From the NCBI RefSeq assembly GCF_014202315.1, contig NZ_JACHGN010000013.1, forward strand, positions 248,001-312,000: 64,000 bases of DNA, in the 5' to 3' direction. The DNA comes from Thermocatellispora tengchongensis (GTDB lineage: Bacteria; Actinomycetota; Actinomycetes; Streptosporangiales; Streptosporangiaceae). The position numbers and the translations under genes are program-made. The first letter of the stretch is position 1, and every line of letters begins with the position of its first letter. Below are positions 17,115 to 26,157 of this stretch, piece by piece. The notes under the pieces were generated by a model. It made no database searches. It had not been told where the DNA came from and saw nothing but the letters and a program-made list of their open reading frames with translations.

Positions 17115-18590
17115 TCAGGCATCCACAGTGAATGCCGGGGTGTAATCCCGTCCGGTACCAAGGTGCTCGTAAACGATGGTCGGCCGGAGCCGGTTCCAGC
17201 GGTGGCCCAGGAGCATGGCGAGAGCACCAGGGCCCGCCAGGAACAGGTGCAGCCTCTCGACCTGTGGCCGGCGTTCGAGTTCAGCGCGGACCGCATCGCG
17301 GGTCATCTGCGCGTACGCCACCGCTTCGCCCGCGCCGCCCACTGCTTGGTCGTGGGCGGAGCCTCGTGGAGTGAGGATTACCACCTCACTGACGGGGAGC
17401 CTCGCCATTCGCGTGTAGCCGATGACGGCTTTGGCGGGGTCCGTCGCGATACCGACCGCGACGGCAAGGTCTGTCCCGGCGTCGATCGACACGTATCGAC
17501 GTTCAAGGGCGGGGACGCTGGTCCTCGCCGCGTTCGTCGACCATAGTTGCTGATACTGCAGGTAGCTGAGGGTCATTCCCCGGACGGCTGGAAGGTAGGC
17601 ACCGACAAGGAAGAATGTCGCCTGGCGCAATTTGCCGCGTACGAGGATGTCTCGCTCCCCTGCGGCTTCGAGGCGTTGTGCCGCCTGAGCCAGTTCGTCG
17701 GCCATCCTCTGCCAGTCGGAGTCTTCCCGGGGGCGGTAGCGAGTCGCGGGCGTGTTCCCCTCATACAGGCCCACCCAGTCAAGGACCTCGGTGGCATCCT
17801 CCTGTTGAGGGTCGCGGTCGATCGCCTGTACGAGCAGGACGGCCCGGGGCTCGTCGGCTCGAAGAGCATGTTGGTCGATGACCTGGTGTACGTCGCCGGG
17901 CCGGATGATCCGCCGCCCGCCACGCACCCACCCCGCCACGGCGCCAAGTCCTCGCCGCACCGCGTCGTCTCCGTGCTTGAGCCCGGCCGCCAGCATCAAC
18001 GCCTTCGCGCGGTCCCACTCGCTGCTGACGGTCAGGCCGGTACGGAACACAAGATGCGCGAGCATTTCCACCAGGCGCTCGCGGTCGCCTCCGACGTGCT
18101 CCCCCCACTTCTGAAGTTGTACGCCGGCGGCACTGTTCAATGGAGCGTCAGCGGCGTAGGGAACAAGAAGATCTGTCCGCCCGTCGACATGCCCGAGAAG
18201 CGGATGTGCGGGATCGAGACCGCGGTTCGTCATGAGTTCGAGAATCGGAGGCCGGTCAGGGTCATGGAGCTGCCAAAAGCTCCCGTAAAGCTTCTGTAGC
18301 AGCGATGTACCTCTCCCTGTCTGTGCCGTCATAAAGGTCTCGTCAACGGTGAGCGCTGTGTTCGTTGCCCATTTCACCTGGCCGAACCGGTCACCGAGCG
18401 CCGGCCGGCGCAGGATCACGTCATCGACATTCCCCGCACCGTTGATCTCCATCTCCAACTGGGTGACCTCACCCTCGGGCTGAATGACCCGCAAGGCGGC
18501 CACCCAGGCGATGAGATCCTGATAGTCATCTCCAGAGCGGCGCACGCCGGAGCGGGAGGCAGGACCAGCGGCTGGTGGAAGCAGCGTCAT
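17115..18590 (-). CDS. cap4: Cap4-like CBASS effector: dsDNA endonuclease fused to SAVED sensor
   Basis: Effector that degrades DNA after its SAVED domain binds a cyclic oligonucleotide. The N-terminal DUF4297/Cap4 nuclease keeps a PD-(D/E)xK-like set: GDDYQ at residues 20-24, E45/E47, D56-D57 (NVDDVIL) and QVK at 71-73. The C-terminal SAVED domain (about 300-491) ends with the hallmark RLHLFLAGPGALAMLLGHRW and a final VYEH strand. The length of 491 residues is normal, and there is no stop or shift. GGAGAAA precedes ATG 18590. Downstream on its strand is CRISPR leader 3; upstream are broken cap3- and cap2-like genes. No CD-NTase is present, so the effector has no cognate cyclase here and could respond to Cas10 product, or it could be idle. 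Confidence 0.85.
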   Translation of the reverse strand: MTLLPPAAGPASRSGVRRSGDDYQDLIAWVAALRVIQPEGEVTQLEMEINGAGNVDDVILRRPALGDRFGQVKWATNTALTVDETFMTAQTGRGTSLLQKLYGSFWQLHDPDRPPILELMTNRGLDPAHPLLGHVDGRTDLLVPYAADAPLNSAAGVQLQKWGEHVGGDRERLVEMLAHLVFRTGLTVSSEWDRAKALMLAAGLKHGDDAVRRGLGAVAGWVRGGRRIIRPGDVHQVIDQHALRADEPRAVLLVQAIDRDPQQEDATEVLDWVGLYEGNTPATRYRPREDSDWQRMADELAQAAQRLEAAGERDILVRGKLRQATFFLVGAYLPAVRGMTLSYLQYQQLWSTNAARTSVPALERRYVSIDAGTDLAVAVGIATDPAKAVIGYTRMARLPVSEVVILTPRGSAHDQAVGGAGEAVAYAQMTRDAVRAELERRPQVERLHLFLAGPGALAMLLGHRWNRLRPTIVYEHLGTGRDYTPAFTVDA

Positions 18591-18736
18591 GGGGATTTTC
18601 TCCGGCTACTGGGAACGGGGCGGAAGAGCGGAGAGCAGATGTGCCCTTGGTGGGCGATCCGAGCGTCAATTCGGTCGTCCGCCCGGTGAATCAACAGTAG
18701 CAGCGGCTGCTCGTATTGGCGCAAAGCTTGCCGAAT

Positions 18737-19055
18737 TCAATGCTCATCTTGCTTGCTAGGACCGGAACGAGCTGGATGCGTGTGCCAATCTCCGATATAA
18801 CCGAGCCCAGGGTGATCAAGATCGGAAAGTCCTTGCTTTAACGCCTGCTGTGCACGTTCCTCGTCCCGGCTCCAGGTTGAGGCGGTCACACAAGGATCGG
18901 TCACTTCGGCCGCATATGGCGCCACGATATGCCCGGCATGCCACCAGCCGAGCAGCAAACCGCCTGCCTCGATTCCAGAGGCCGATGATGCAGCCGCCAT
19001 TATCGTTGCCCTGACCTCCGGGTGGAGGACCGATCCCGATGCGCGGCCGGCTCAC
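18737..19055 (-). pseudogene. cap3: Truncated Cap3-like JAB/MPN isopeptidase
   Basis: In CBASS, Cap3 removes the CD-NTase from its conjugate. The JAB core is readable: VLHPEVRATI, ASGIEAGGLLLG, the DPC turn and YIGDWHTHP, then PSKQD, which supplies the S-x2-D of the JAMM metal site. The frame stops three codons later, so the last strand and helix are missing. At the 5' end the likely GTG start (19055) is out of frame with VLHPEV, so at least one indel is needed, or a shortened start at an internal ATG. It directly follows the cap2 remnant, as in intact type II CBASS operons. Probably non-functional. Confidence 0.75.
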
Positions 19056-19056
19056 G

Positions 19057-20285
19057 CTACCGCCTCTCCCGCTCCCGGGAAGGCGAGGAGAGCAGGCCGA
19101 CATGGGTATAGGGCGGCACCTGCTGGACACCGCGTACCTCCATCAGGGAGGCGGGCAGCGAGCACGTGCCGATGGCCTCGTCGATCACGACGCGGCAGGC
19201 CAGTTCGGCGGCGGCGATGACTGCCCCAGTCGGGAGTAGGGGAGACAGACGCCCCACAGCCCTTTTCCCATGGACGGTCATCGTCCTCGTGAGCCGGTAG
19301 AGGCGGTAGGTAGGTCTCTTTACCTCGAAGCGGAAACCGGGCGACGCGTACGATGTCGCCCTGACGTTGTACGCATGCGGACACGACGATGTGACCGCTG
19401 CATGCTCCGCTGCCAGCGGCGGTCGTCAACAGGCTGCTCGTCCGGGCACTTCCGGTGGCGTCCAGAACGACATGGTGTTCCCGTAGCAGCTCGGACGCTT
19501 CCACGAGCGTGGTCACCATGTCCATCCGCACCTCGACGCGACCCACATCGGAGTCGATGTCGGCAAGGCGGTTCCGCATGGCCTCGACCTTCCAGTTGCC
19601 GACCTGACCGGTGCCGCCAGATGGCCTACAACGTTCCCGGGGCGCAGCCGCTCATAATCGATAAGAGTGAGATGGCGAACGCCGGAGCGGAACAAGGTAC
19701 CGGCCGCGAACGACCCTACGGCTCCGCACCCGACGACGGCGATCTTCGCATTCGCCAGTCCCTCGGCCGTCACTCCAGCGCGCAACTGCCGCGTCTGAGG
19801 GCTGGTGTCGGCGCTCTCGCGGGAACGTACATCGATTCCCCGGTGACTCGCCTGACCTTGAGCGCCAAGACCGAGTGCCGGCCATCTCGCCGGTAGCGGA
19901 GCAACAGATTGACGGCGCCCATGGCGATGTGCCGCGCGAGCCTGGCAGCCCGTTGGCCGAGCGTTTCCTCGATGCCCTACCTGCCCCGGACGGGCCTGAG
20001 AATCTCGCCGAGCTTGTCTACCCACGCCAGTGCCTTGTCCTTCCGTTTGCGTTCGTGAGCCCCCCTGAGGCAGTGGACCGCATCCCGACGATCACTGTGG
20101 TGGGTGTCTGCCCGGCCATGGTTCGTACGGCCTTCCCGGCCACGTCGGCAAGGTCCTCCGCGTTGTAGAGTTCGAGCGTGCTCGGGTCGGGCTTCAGATA
20201 GCGTTCAAGATCGCATGTCGTCGTCCGGCCATCCGGCCGCGCTCTGTTCCAGCCACCCGGCGATGCTCGCCAGAACCTGCTCGGC
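19057..20285 (-). pseudogene. cap2: Cap2-like E2-E1 conjugation enzyme, multiply frameshifted
   Basis: In type II CBASS, Cap2 conjugates the CD-NTase through an E2-E1 relay. The minus strand here spells the gene in pieces across all three frames. An E2 tail (WLEQSAAGWP, then DLERYLKPDPSTLELYN) is at 20270-20150. A linker with an in-frame TAG lies near 19979. The E1 nucleotide-binding core KIAVVGCGAVGS with LTLIDYERLRPGN is at 19750-19620. The second half (VLDATGSARTSSLL, then KGCGASVS) is at 19590-19260. A final piece (GAVIAAAELACRVVIDEAI) ends at 19057. At least four shifts plus a stop are needed. The N-terminal E2 half is lost where array 4 begins. No CD-NTase gene is seen on either side. 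Confidence 0.8.
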
Positions 20286-20821
20286 CACGAGGGGCGATGA
20301 GTGCCGGGCCAACCTTGCCGAGTATCTGAAGCGGAATAAGGTGCGACCCCTAGTAGGGGCGATGAGGACCAAGGACGTGGACGCCGAGCGGCTGCTGCCC
20401 GTCACGTTGCGACCCCTCGGAGGGATGAGGCGCACCGGTCGGCTGGCCTGGCCGGTTGCGACCCCTCGTAGGGGCGATGAGGACCTCGACGGTCACCGTG
20501 GTCAACAACATCCCGGTCCCGTTGCGACCCCTCGTAGGGGCGATGAGGACCCGGGCCCTGATCCTGGCCAAGGCCGCGCAGGCAGAGTTGCGACCCCTCG
20601 TAGGGGCGATGAGGACATGAGGACACCTTGATGGTGAGCCGTCCGTCGGCCAGCCTGTTAGGTTGCGACCCCTCGTAGGGGCGATGAGGACCGGTCACCT
20701 CGCCCTGCAGGGCCGCCAGCTCACCAGGTTGCGACCCCTCGTAGGGGCGATGAGGACCCGCCCGGGGTGGGATATCTCCACCCCAATCCGGGTTGCGACC
20801 CCTCGTAGGGGCGATGAGGAC
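20276..20821 (-). CRISPR. CRISPR array 4 (8 repeats + 1 relic, leftward)
   Basis: ACG-loop repeats on the minus strand start, in + coordinates, at 20340 (two changes), 20406 (shortened to 28 nt), 20455, 20521, 20587, 20662, 20728 and 20792. A relic at about 20276-20304 keeps GGGGCGATGAG and overlaps the end of the cap2 remnant. The unit between 20617 and 20661 is 45 nt instead of 34-36 because the last eight repeat bases ATGAGGAC are duplicated. The leader is on the right. Confidence 0.96.
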
Positions 20822-20990
20822 CCCAATGTAAAGGTGCAGGTCATGCGTGCCTTTCTGGCCGCTGGCGACCAGTCTTTTGCAGTGAACCTCCGGTAGTGCA
20901 GAAACCCTGGGAGGTCTGTTGCAATTTCAAGGTCAATACCGCTGGTTTCCGATCTCATCGTACGTCTCCACCGTGCCCTGCGGCGGCGAC
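20822..20990 (-). promoter_or_regulatory. CRISPR leader 4
   Basis: It starts, read leftward, with the shared GACCTGCACCTTTACATTGG motif, and carries TTTTGCAGTGAACCTCC at 20875-20891 with a partly matching arm at 20910-20925. It continues with sequence homologous to leader 3. It abuts the 3' end of the integrase gene. Confidence 0.75.
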
Positions 20991-22336
20991 TCAGCCGGTC
21001 CCCTTCCGGTAGCGGATGCTTTCGAAGGCGTCGATGGCGCTCTCGTCCGCGTCGGGAAGGGTGTGGAGGTACTTCTCGGTCGTGGTGATGCTGCCGTGGC
21101 CGAGGCGTTCCTTCACGACCTGGAGGTCGGCGCCGCCGGCGAGAAGCCATGAGGCGTGGGCGTGTCTGAGGTCGTGGGCGCGTACGTGGAAGTCGAGGCC
21201 GGCCTTGTTCAGTGAGGGCTTCCAGATGTTGGTGCGGAACCAGTCGCGGGGGATGTGGCCGTCGGTGTCCACCACGCGCTTCTTGCGGGGCGCGTCCTTG
21301 CCCTTGGCGCGGCGTTCGGCCCGGTAGGTGGCGAAGGCCTTCTTGCAGTGGTCGCAGCGGCATTTGCCGGCGTTGTAGCCGCTGAGCGAGCCGTGCCGGT
21401 ACCGGCGGCCGGCGGCGTTCGGGGCGGTGAGGCCGAGGTCGTCGGGGTCGGGCACGACGTACAGGGGTGGCGTGGTGTCCTCCTGGTCGCGGAGGCGGAA
21501 CAGCAGGTCGTCCTCGCCCAGGCTCTCCGCGTCGATGTGGACGCTCAGCTTGGTGGCGATCTGCCTGCTGAGCTTGAGGCGGCGGCTCTCCTTGTCCTTC
21601 GGGTAGTCCTTGACGTGGAATCGCTTGCCCTCGGGGTGGAACTTCGGGTCGACCTGGACGACGGCGCGGCGTACCGACAGGATCCGGGTCGTGCGGTTGA
21701 GGTCCTTGACGCGCAGTTCGGTCAGCTCGCCCCAGCGCAGGCCGGTCTCGATGGCCGTCTCGATGAGGAGTTGCATGTCGGCGTTGGGCAGCGCCTGGTA
21801 GATGGTGTCGAACTGCTCCGGTGTGATGATCTTCAGTTCGGGTTTGGGGACGGTGGGGGTCTTTACGCCCTTGCAGGGGTGCAGGAAGGTGATCTGGTCG
21901 TTCAGGGCCGTGGTGAAGATGGCGCTGAGGATGTTGCGGACATGCTGGATGGTGGCCGGGGTGACGCCGTTGTTGACCATCATGGTGACCCACTCGCGGA
22001 CGTGGCTGGGCAGGATCTCGGCCATGCGGAGCGGGCCGAACCAGGGCATCAGGTGTTTGCCGATCTGGTAGGTGTAGCCCTCTCGGGTGGTGGCCTCGAT
22101 CATGTGATGCGGGAGCCACTCATCCAAGACATACCGCGCGAAGGTCTGGCGGCCTCGACGTGGGTCGCCTACTCGCCCCTCGGCCAGCTTGACCTCGGCT
22201 CGTTGCCAGGCTCGGTCGGCTTCCCTTTTTTGTTGGAGAATGTGCCGATGGTCTGCTTTTCGCCGCGTAGGTCGCGATATTGCGCGGTGTAGCGCGGCTT
22301 GCCGGTCTTTCCGACTCGCTTGATCGACCATCCCAT
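20991..22336 (-). CDS. Tyrosine recombinase/integrase, N-terminus in a second frame
   Basis: Site-specific integrase of an integrative element or prophage. The catalytic residues are present in order: Arg in ETGLRWGEL, His-x-x-Arg in HDLRHAHAS, His in LGHGSITTT and Tyr in EKYLH. The middle holds a SAM-like core-binding region. The natural N-terminus (MGWSIKRVGKTG, ATG 22336 after GGGGAGGG) is in another frame. It joins the long frame by a -1 shift at CAAAAAAGGG near 22228-22237. This could be programmed slippage, a mutation or a sequencing error. Without the shift, the long frame begins at an unsupported ATG at 22331. The gene lies beside a tRNA fragment and reads away from it, as usual for tRNA-targeting elements. 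It overlaps neither neighbour. Confidence 0.85.
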
Positions 22337-22509
22337 GAAGGTGGGCCCTCCCCGTAGTCGAAGATCACTTGTAGGCAATTTGTAGGCAGACGGTGCGTGA
22401 GGGGGTGATATTCGGTGGCACCGTTCGACATTACAAAACGGCCTCTGACCTGCAGTTTAGTGCTTGTGACTCTGTGTGGCCAGAACCTCGTTTGAATGCC
22501 TTAACTCGC

Positions 22510-22553
22510 CTCATAACCCAGAGGTCGCAGGTTCAAATCCTGCCCCTGTCTAC
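22510..22553 (+). other. tRNA 3' fragment (CAU-anticodon type), probable attachment site
   Basis: The sequence from the anticodon loop CTCATAA through CCCAG, a variable loop and the perfect T-arm GCAGG-TTCAAAT-CCTGC is tRNA-like. Upstream, neither the D-arm nor the pairing 5' halves can be built, so only the 3' half remains, with no CCA. It lies 170 bp from the integrase start. Integrases of this kind cross over in the anticodon loop and leave such a copy at one end of the element. Confidence 0.7.
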
Positions 22554-22571
22554 TGAGAAACACCAGGTCGC

Positions 22572-22603
22572 AGGCCCGGTCTCCGAAAACGGAGACCGGG
22601 CCT
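22572..22603 (+). terminator. Strong hairpin terminator after the tRNA fragment
   Basis: AGGCCCGGTCTCC pairs with GGAGACCGGGCCT around GAAAAC, a 13-bp stem followed by CTGATCGTTTG. The position just after the tRNA remnant suggests the original tRNA terminator. Confidence 0.8.
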
Positions 22604-22844
22604 CTGATCGTTTGTCCGTCATTCGTCGTGGGACGAGACGTCACCCCCCGGCCTGCCCCGGCACTCCCGCGGCTTTGGCGGCCCTCACCGCCGTGTCACT
22701 TGCCAGAGGATGGCCCGAGGCGCGTTCACCGTCCACGCGGCAGGACCCGGGTCCGCGGGGGATGTCCTGGCAGGCGGCGGCCGGGGCGGTGGCCTCGTTC
22801 GTCAAGCCGGGGCTCTGGGGTTGTCGGGGGCTGGCCCGCATGTT

Positions 22845-23480
22845 CACGGACGAGGGGGTCACGGCCAGCGTACCGATCGAGCTTCCGTCGGGGGCACGCG
22901 TGCAGGGCGAGACGATGTCGGGCGGGTTCCGCTGCGCGGGACGGCTGGGCGCGTGCCGGTTGCGGACCGGCTACGGCGACATCCGGGTCGAGGAGGCCGG
23001 GCCGGTCCACCTGACCAGCGACAGCGGCGAGATCACCGTCGAGCGCGCGACCGGCCACGCCGAGATCGCCACCGAGTCCGGCGAGATCAGGATCCCCGAG
23101 ATCGACGGCACGGCGTCCATCAGCGACGACGACGGCGAGTGCCATGTCGGCGAGATCACCGGCGACCTGCGGCTGATCGGCATCAACGGCGACATGCGGG
23201 TCGACCGCGCCCACGGCGGCGTCGAGGCGAAGAACGTGTACGGCAGCGTGCTGATCGAAGAGGTCGTGCGCGGCTCGGTGGTGCTGACGGGCACGACCGG
23301 CGACCTGGAGGCCGGCATCCGGCAGGGCACGGCCACATGGTTCGACGTGAGCACGGCCACCGGCAGGCTGCTCAACTTCCTCGGCCCCTGCGGCAGCCCC
23401 GAGGGGTTCGCCGAGGCGGCCGAGATCCGCGCCCGCAGCCACGACGGCGACATTTCGATCCGGCGGGCCCGGCAATGGAA
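22845..23480 (+). pseudogene. DUF4097 beta-strand repeat protein, N-terminus missing
   Basis: A run of short repeated strands follows the pattern GDIRVEEA, GEITVERA, GEIRIPEI, GDMRVDRA and GDISIRRA, typical of the DUF4097 adhesin-like beta-helix seen widely in actinobacteria. The normal N-terminal strand set is absent. The frame upstream of about 22845 is unrelated, and after RRA the frame runs on into unrelated arginine-rich sequence without a proper stop. Both ends therefore look damaged. It sits just outside the tRNA terminator, at the edge of the island. The role of DUF4097 proteins is unknown. Confidence 0.6.
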
Positions 23481-23618
23481 TGGCCGCCTGTCCCGCCGGC
23501 CGCGTCAGCCCTCGCACTCGCGCGGCCGGCGGTGCGGCCCTTGCCGCCTCCGCGTCCGCCCGCACCGGCCGGGACAGGTCGAGCGCGACCATGGACCCGC
23601 CGAGGTCACCAGGCGGAA

Positions 23619-24573
23619 TCACGTCGGCCGCGTGATGGCGTCCTCGATCACCGCGACCACGCTTCGGCCGCGCCCGCCGGCACGCGTCGTTCGGTTCTCC
23701 CCGGTGGCGCAGAGTGCGGGGCAGTCGGCGTGGCAGGCGTCCACTCCGGTGCCCGCGACCGGCGGCAGCTCCCGGCCGCCGAACCGGATCAGGAGCGGAC
23801 GGGCGGGCCGCAGCAGTTCGGCGACACTGGTGTGCCGCTTCCCCACGGTCAGCTTCAGGTTCGGCGCGAGCCGTCCCAGCCACGGGTGGTCGCCGGGGAC
23901 CTTCGGGGCGTACCTGGTGCTCACGCCGGTCGCCATCTCGGCGAGGTACTTGCCGACCTCCGGCAGGCCGGCGAGCTCGCCGAGCAGGTCCCGCAGCGGG
24001 CCGAGACCGGGATCGCGCCGCCCGGGGATCGCCTGCGCGCACGTGTTCCGCAGCACCCGCGCCCCGGCCTCGTGCCGCTCCTGGTGGTAGCTGTCCAGCA
24101 GGCGTCCGGCGCGTGCCCGAGGGCGGTGGCCGCCGGCTTCCAGCCGAGGTTGACCGCGTCCGCCGCCGCCACGTTCACCCCGACCGCCCCCGCCGGCGGG
24201 TGGATGTGCGCCGCGTCCCCGGCCAGCACGACCCGTCCGGCGACGTAGCGGTCCGCCTGCCGGGCCGCGTCGGAGAACCGGGTGAGCCAGCGGGGATCGC
24301 GCAGCCCGACCGACCGGCCTAGTTGCTCGGTCAGCACCCGCTGGAAGTAGTCGAGCCGGACCGGCTCGTCACGGTCGGCGGGAGGCGCCGGCTCGGATCG
24401 GCGAACATGCTGTACGGCACCGTCGGCCCCTCGGCCAGGAACCGCTCGGCGATGCCACGCCGGTCCAGCAGTTCCAGGCTGCGGGCGTTGAGGTTGCACC
24501 CCCGGCAGTACGGCGAGCGCCGCGGCAGCCGGTCCACCACGCTCACCTCGACCCCGGCGAGCGCGAGAAACAC
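23619..24573 (-). pseudogene. FAD-dependent aromatic hydroxylase, frameshifted and N-truncated
   Basis: Three frames together spell one flavoprotein monooxygenase of the phenol hydroxylase/rifampicin monooxygenase type. The first piece (24573-24390) has GVEVSVVDRLP after a lost GxGxxG, then CRGCNLNARSLELLDRRG. The middle piece (24390-24060) has the second FAD motif GRVVLAGDAAHIHPPAGAVG and NLGWKPA. The last piece (24056-23619) carries the C-terminal thioredoxin-like region (LRPARPLLIRFGG). The dinucleotide-binding start is missing and at least two shifts are present. Not functional as it stands. Confidence 0.75.
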
Positions 24574-24876
24574 GCACCACGCGAGGTGGGAGCCCCTGCG
24601 CAGAGCGAGCCCTCATGTCAGCCACACGCACGCAGCCCAAGGCCGGGAGGCGCGGTCGCATTTCCGGCCTCGGCGCCGGTCTGGCTGGGGTGATGGACCT
24701 GGAGACCCGTCCGAGCGGCGGGTGTCGAGGAGGGCGTAACCCGTGTGGACGGCTCCCTGGCCGGGAGCGGCGCGGGCGTCGGCCACCGCTCGATCGGCCT
24801 ATCTGGGGAGGGGGCAGCGGCGACCGCGAGAACGCTGTGCCGCGAGGAGGGGGACCGCCTCGCGGGCCTGTGCCGG

Positions 24877-25347
24877 TCAGGTCGAGTAGATGGCGACGAG
24901 GCCAGTGGTGACGCCGACGGTGCCCGCGACGGTCAGTACGCAACCGGCGATCATCGCCGCGCGCAGATGCCGGTCGGTGGCGGCCAGCCAGTACAGGATG
25001 GCGATAGGCAGGAAGCCGATCATGCCGACGTGAAGGAAGGGCAGGGTCAGCGTGCCGAGCACGCCGCGCACGTCCGCCTGCACCGCCCGGTCGCCCTTAG
25101 GGGTGAGCTGGGCGTCCGCCACGCCGCCCCGCCTCCAGGCCGGGAGGTGCGGCGACCGGGAGCCCCGGCCCGCCGCCGTCGGGGACGAACGTGCCTTCGC
25201 AGTCGTAGCCGCCCCGGGAGATCGGCTCGCACACTCCACGGTGAGCGTGCCGGGTGTGCCGACGGCGCCCGCCGCGAGTCGGGTGGGCGGCACGGACAGC
25301 GGGATCGGCACCAGGCACATTCCCGGCCACCCCAGCACGATCAACAC
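24877..25347 (-). pseudogene. Possible membrane protein with compensating frameshifts
   Basis: I do not recognise the family. One open frame ends with two clear hydrophobic segments (VGMIGFLPIAILYWL and MIAGCVLTVAGTVGV). The segment before it reads better in another frame (EPISRGGYDCEGTFVPDGGG) between about 25240 and 25160. A hydrophobic N-terminus lies near 25340. The picture is a three-helix membrane protein with two small indels. The rest of 24574-25604 contains no gene I can support. Confidence 0.3.
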
Positions 25348-25604
25348 CTTGAGGATCGGCCCGGGGTCCCGGTTGCCGGAGGCGGTGACGGCGGCCGGAC
25401 GCCTGGCCCTTCACGTGCGGACGTCGTCCGTGCCGCGACGACGGTGTCCGGTAGTGCCTTGATTACGTCGCCTGGTAGTGCCTCAATTGCGACGTTTGGT
25501 CATGCCCCCACGATGACGGCTCCGACTTGTGCGCCGCTTGGCCGCGGATGGAGTCCGTGAGTTAGCCGATTGATCGCATGGTGAGTCGGGTTCCGGACGA
25601 CTGG

Positions 25605-26087
25605 TCAATGACAGCGCAGGTCGAACCCGGGTTCGTGAAATCCGTCGAAGAACTCCACGATGACGCCCTTGTACCCCTCCCGCCATGATCCGCTCGGGTT
25701 GACGTACACACTGCCGGAGAGGTCGCGGCCCTCGACACCCTCGACCGTGGTGGACTCGAAGTAGCGGGCGATCTCGGCGTCGGGCAGCTTGGTGAGCAGG
25801 GACATGCGGACCAGATAGTCGCAATGATTGCTGTTGCCCGACTGAAGACCTACCGTGCTCTGAATACTGTAATCAGCGGGCTCCGTGTCGGGCGGGAGCG
25901 GGAGCATGCTCACCCGCTCCTCCAGCCGGTCCAGTTTTTCGTTGTTCCGCCACTCTGGGACCTTGAACACCAGGACGAAGGCGACAACGCAGGCAACGAT
26001 AAAAGCCAGGAGCGCCAGGCACACGAACAAGGGCCACCTGCTCCGCTGTCTCGGTAACGCCTCCGGGTCCGCCTTGGTCAGCGCCAT
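25605..26087 (-). CDS. Small single-pass membrane protein, unknown function
   Basis: 160 residues from ATG 26087, chosen because GGAG lies 6 bp upstream; a longer frame extends to 26201. A basic N-terminus precedes one strong transmembrane helix (WPLFVCLALLAFIVACVVAFVLVF read in overlapping parts, about residues 19-42). The rest is an extracytoplasmic domain with two cysteines (one in NHCDYLV and one four residues from the end) that may form a disulfide. No lipobox is seen. It is divergent from the next gene, with 70 bp between them. Family not recognised. Confidence 0.55.
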   Translation of the reverse strand: MALTKADPEALPRQRSRWPLFVCLALLAFIVACVVAFVLVFKVPEWRNNEKLDRLEERVSMLPLPPDTEPADYSIQSTVGLQSGNSNHCDYLVRMSLLTKLPDAEIARYFESTTVEGVEGRDLSGSVYVNPSGSWREGYKGVIVEFFDGFHEPGFDLRCH

Positions 26088-26157
26088 GCCATTCTCCAGA
26101 ACGCTCGTCGGTTGATCACCATTCAACAGGTGATAGTGGGCGGTAGGTTGGCGAATT

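Noticed and set aside
17115-18590. Reading the Cap4-like gene as a restriction endonuclease unrelated to CBASS
   Set aside because: The C-terminal SAVED ending and the adjacent JAB and E2-E1 remnants fit CBASS far better.
18591-18736. A CD-NTase gene hidden between cap4 and cap3, or elsewhere near the CBASS remnant
   Set aside because: The gap is only 146 bp, and no GS..GT or D-x-D cyclase motif was found in any frame between 17.1 and 20.3 kb.
21255-22292. 345-codon frame opposite the integrase
   Set aside because: Shadow of the integrase gene; valine/glycine-rich, no domain.
22480-22556. A complete tRNA gene
   Set aside because: Only the anticodon-loop-to-T-arm half can be folded; the 5' acceptor strand and D-arm cannot be built upstream.
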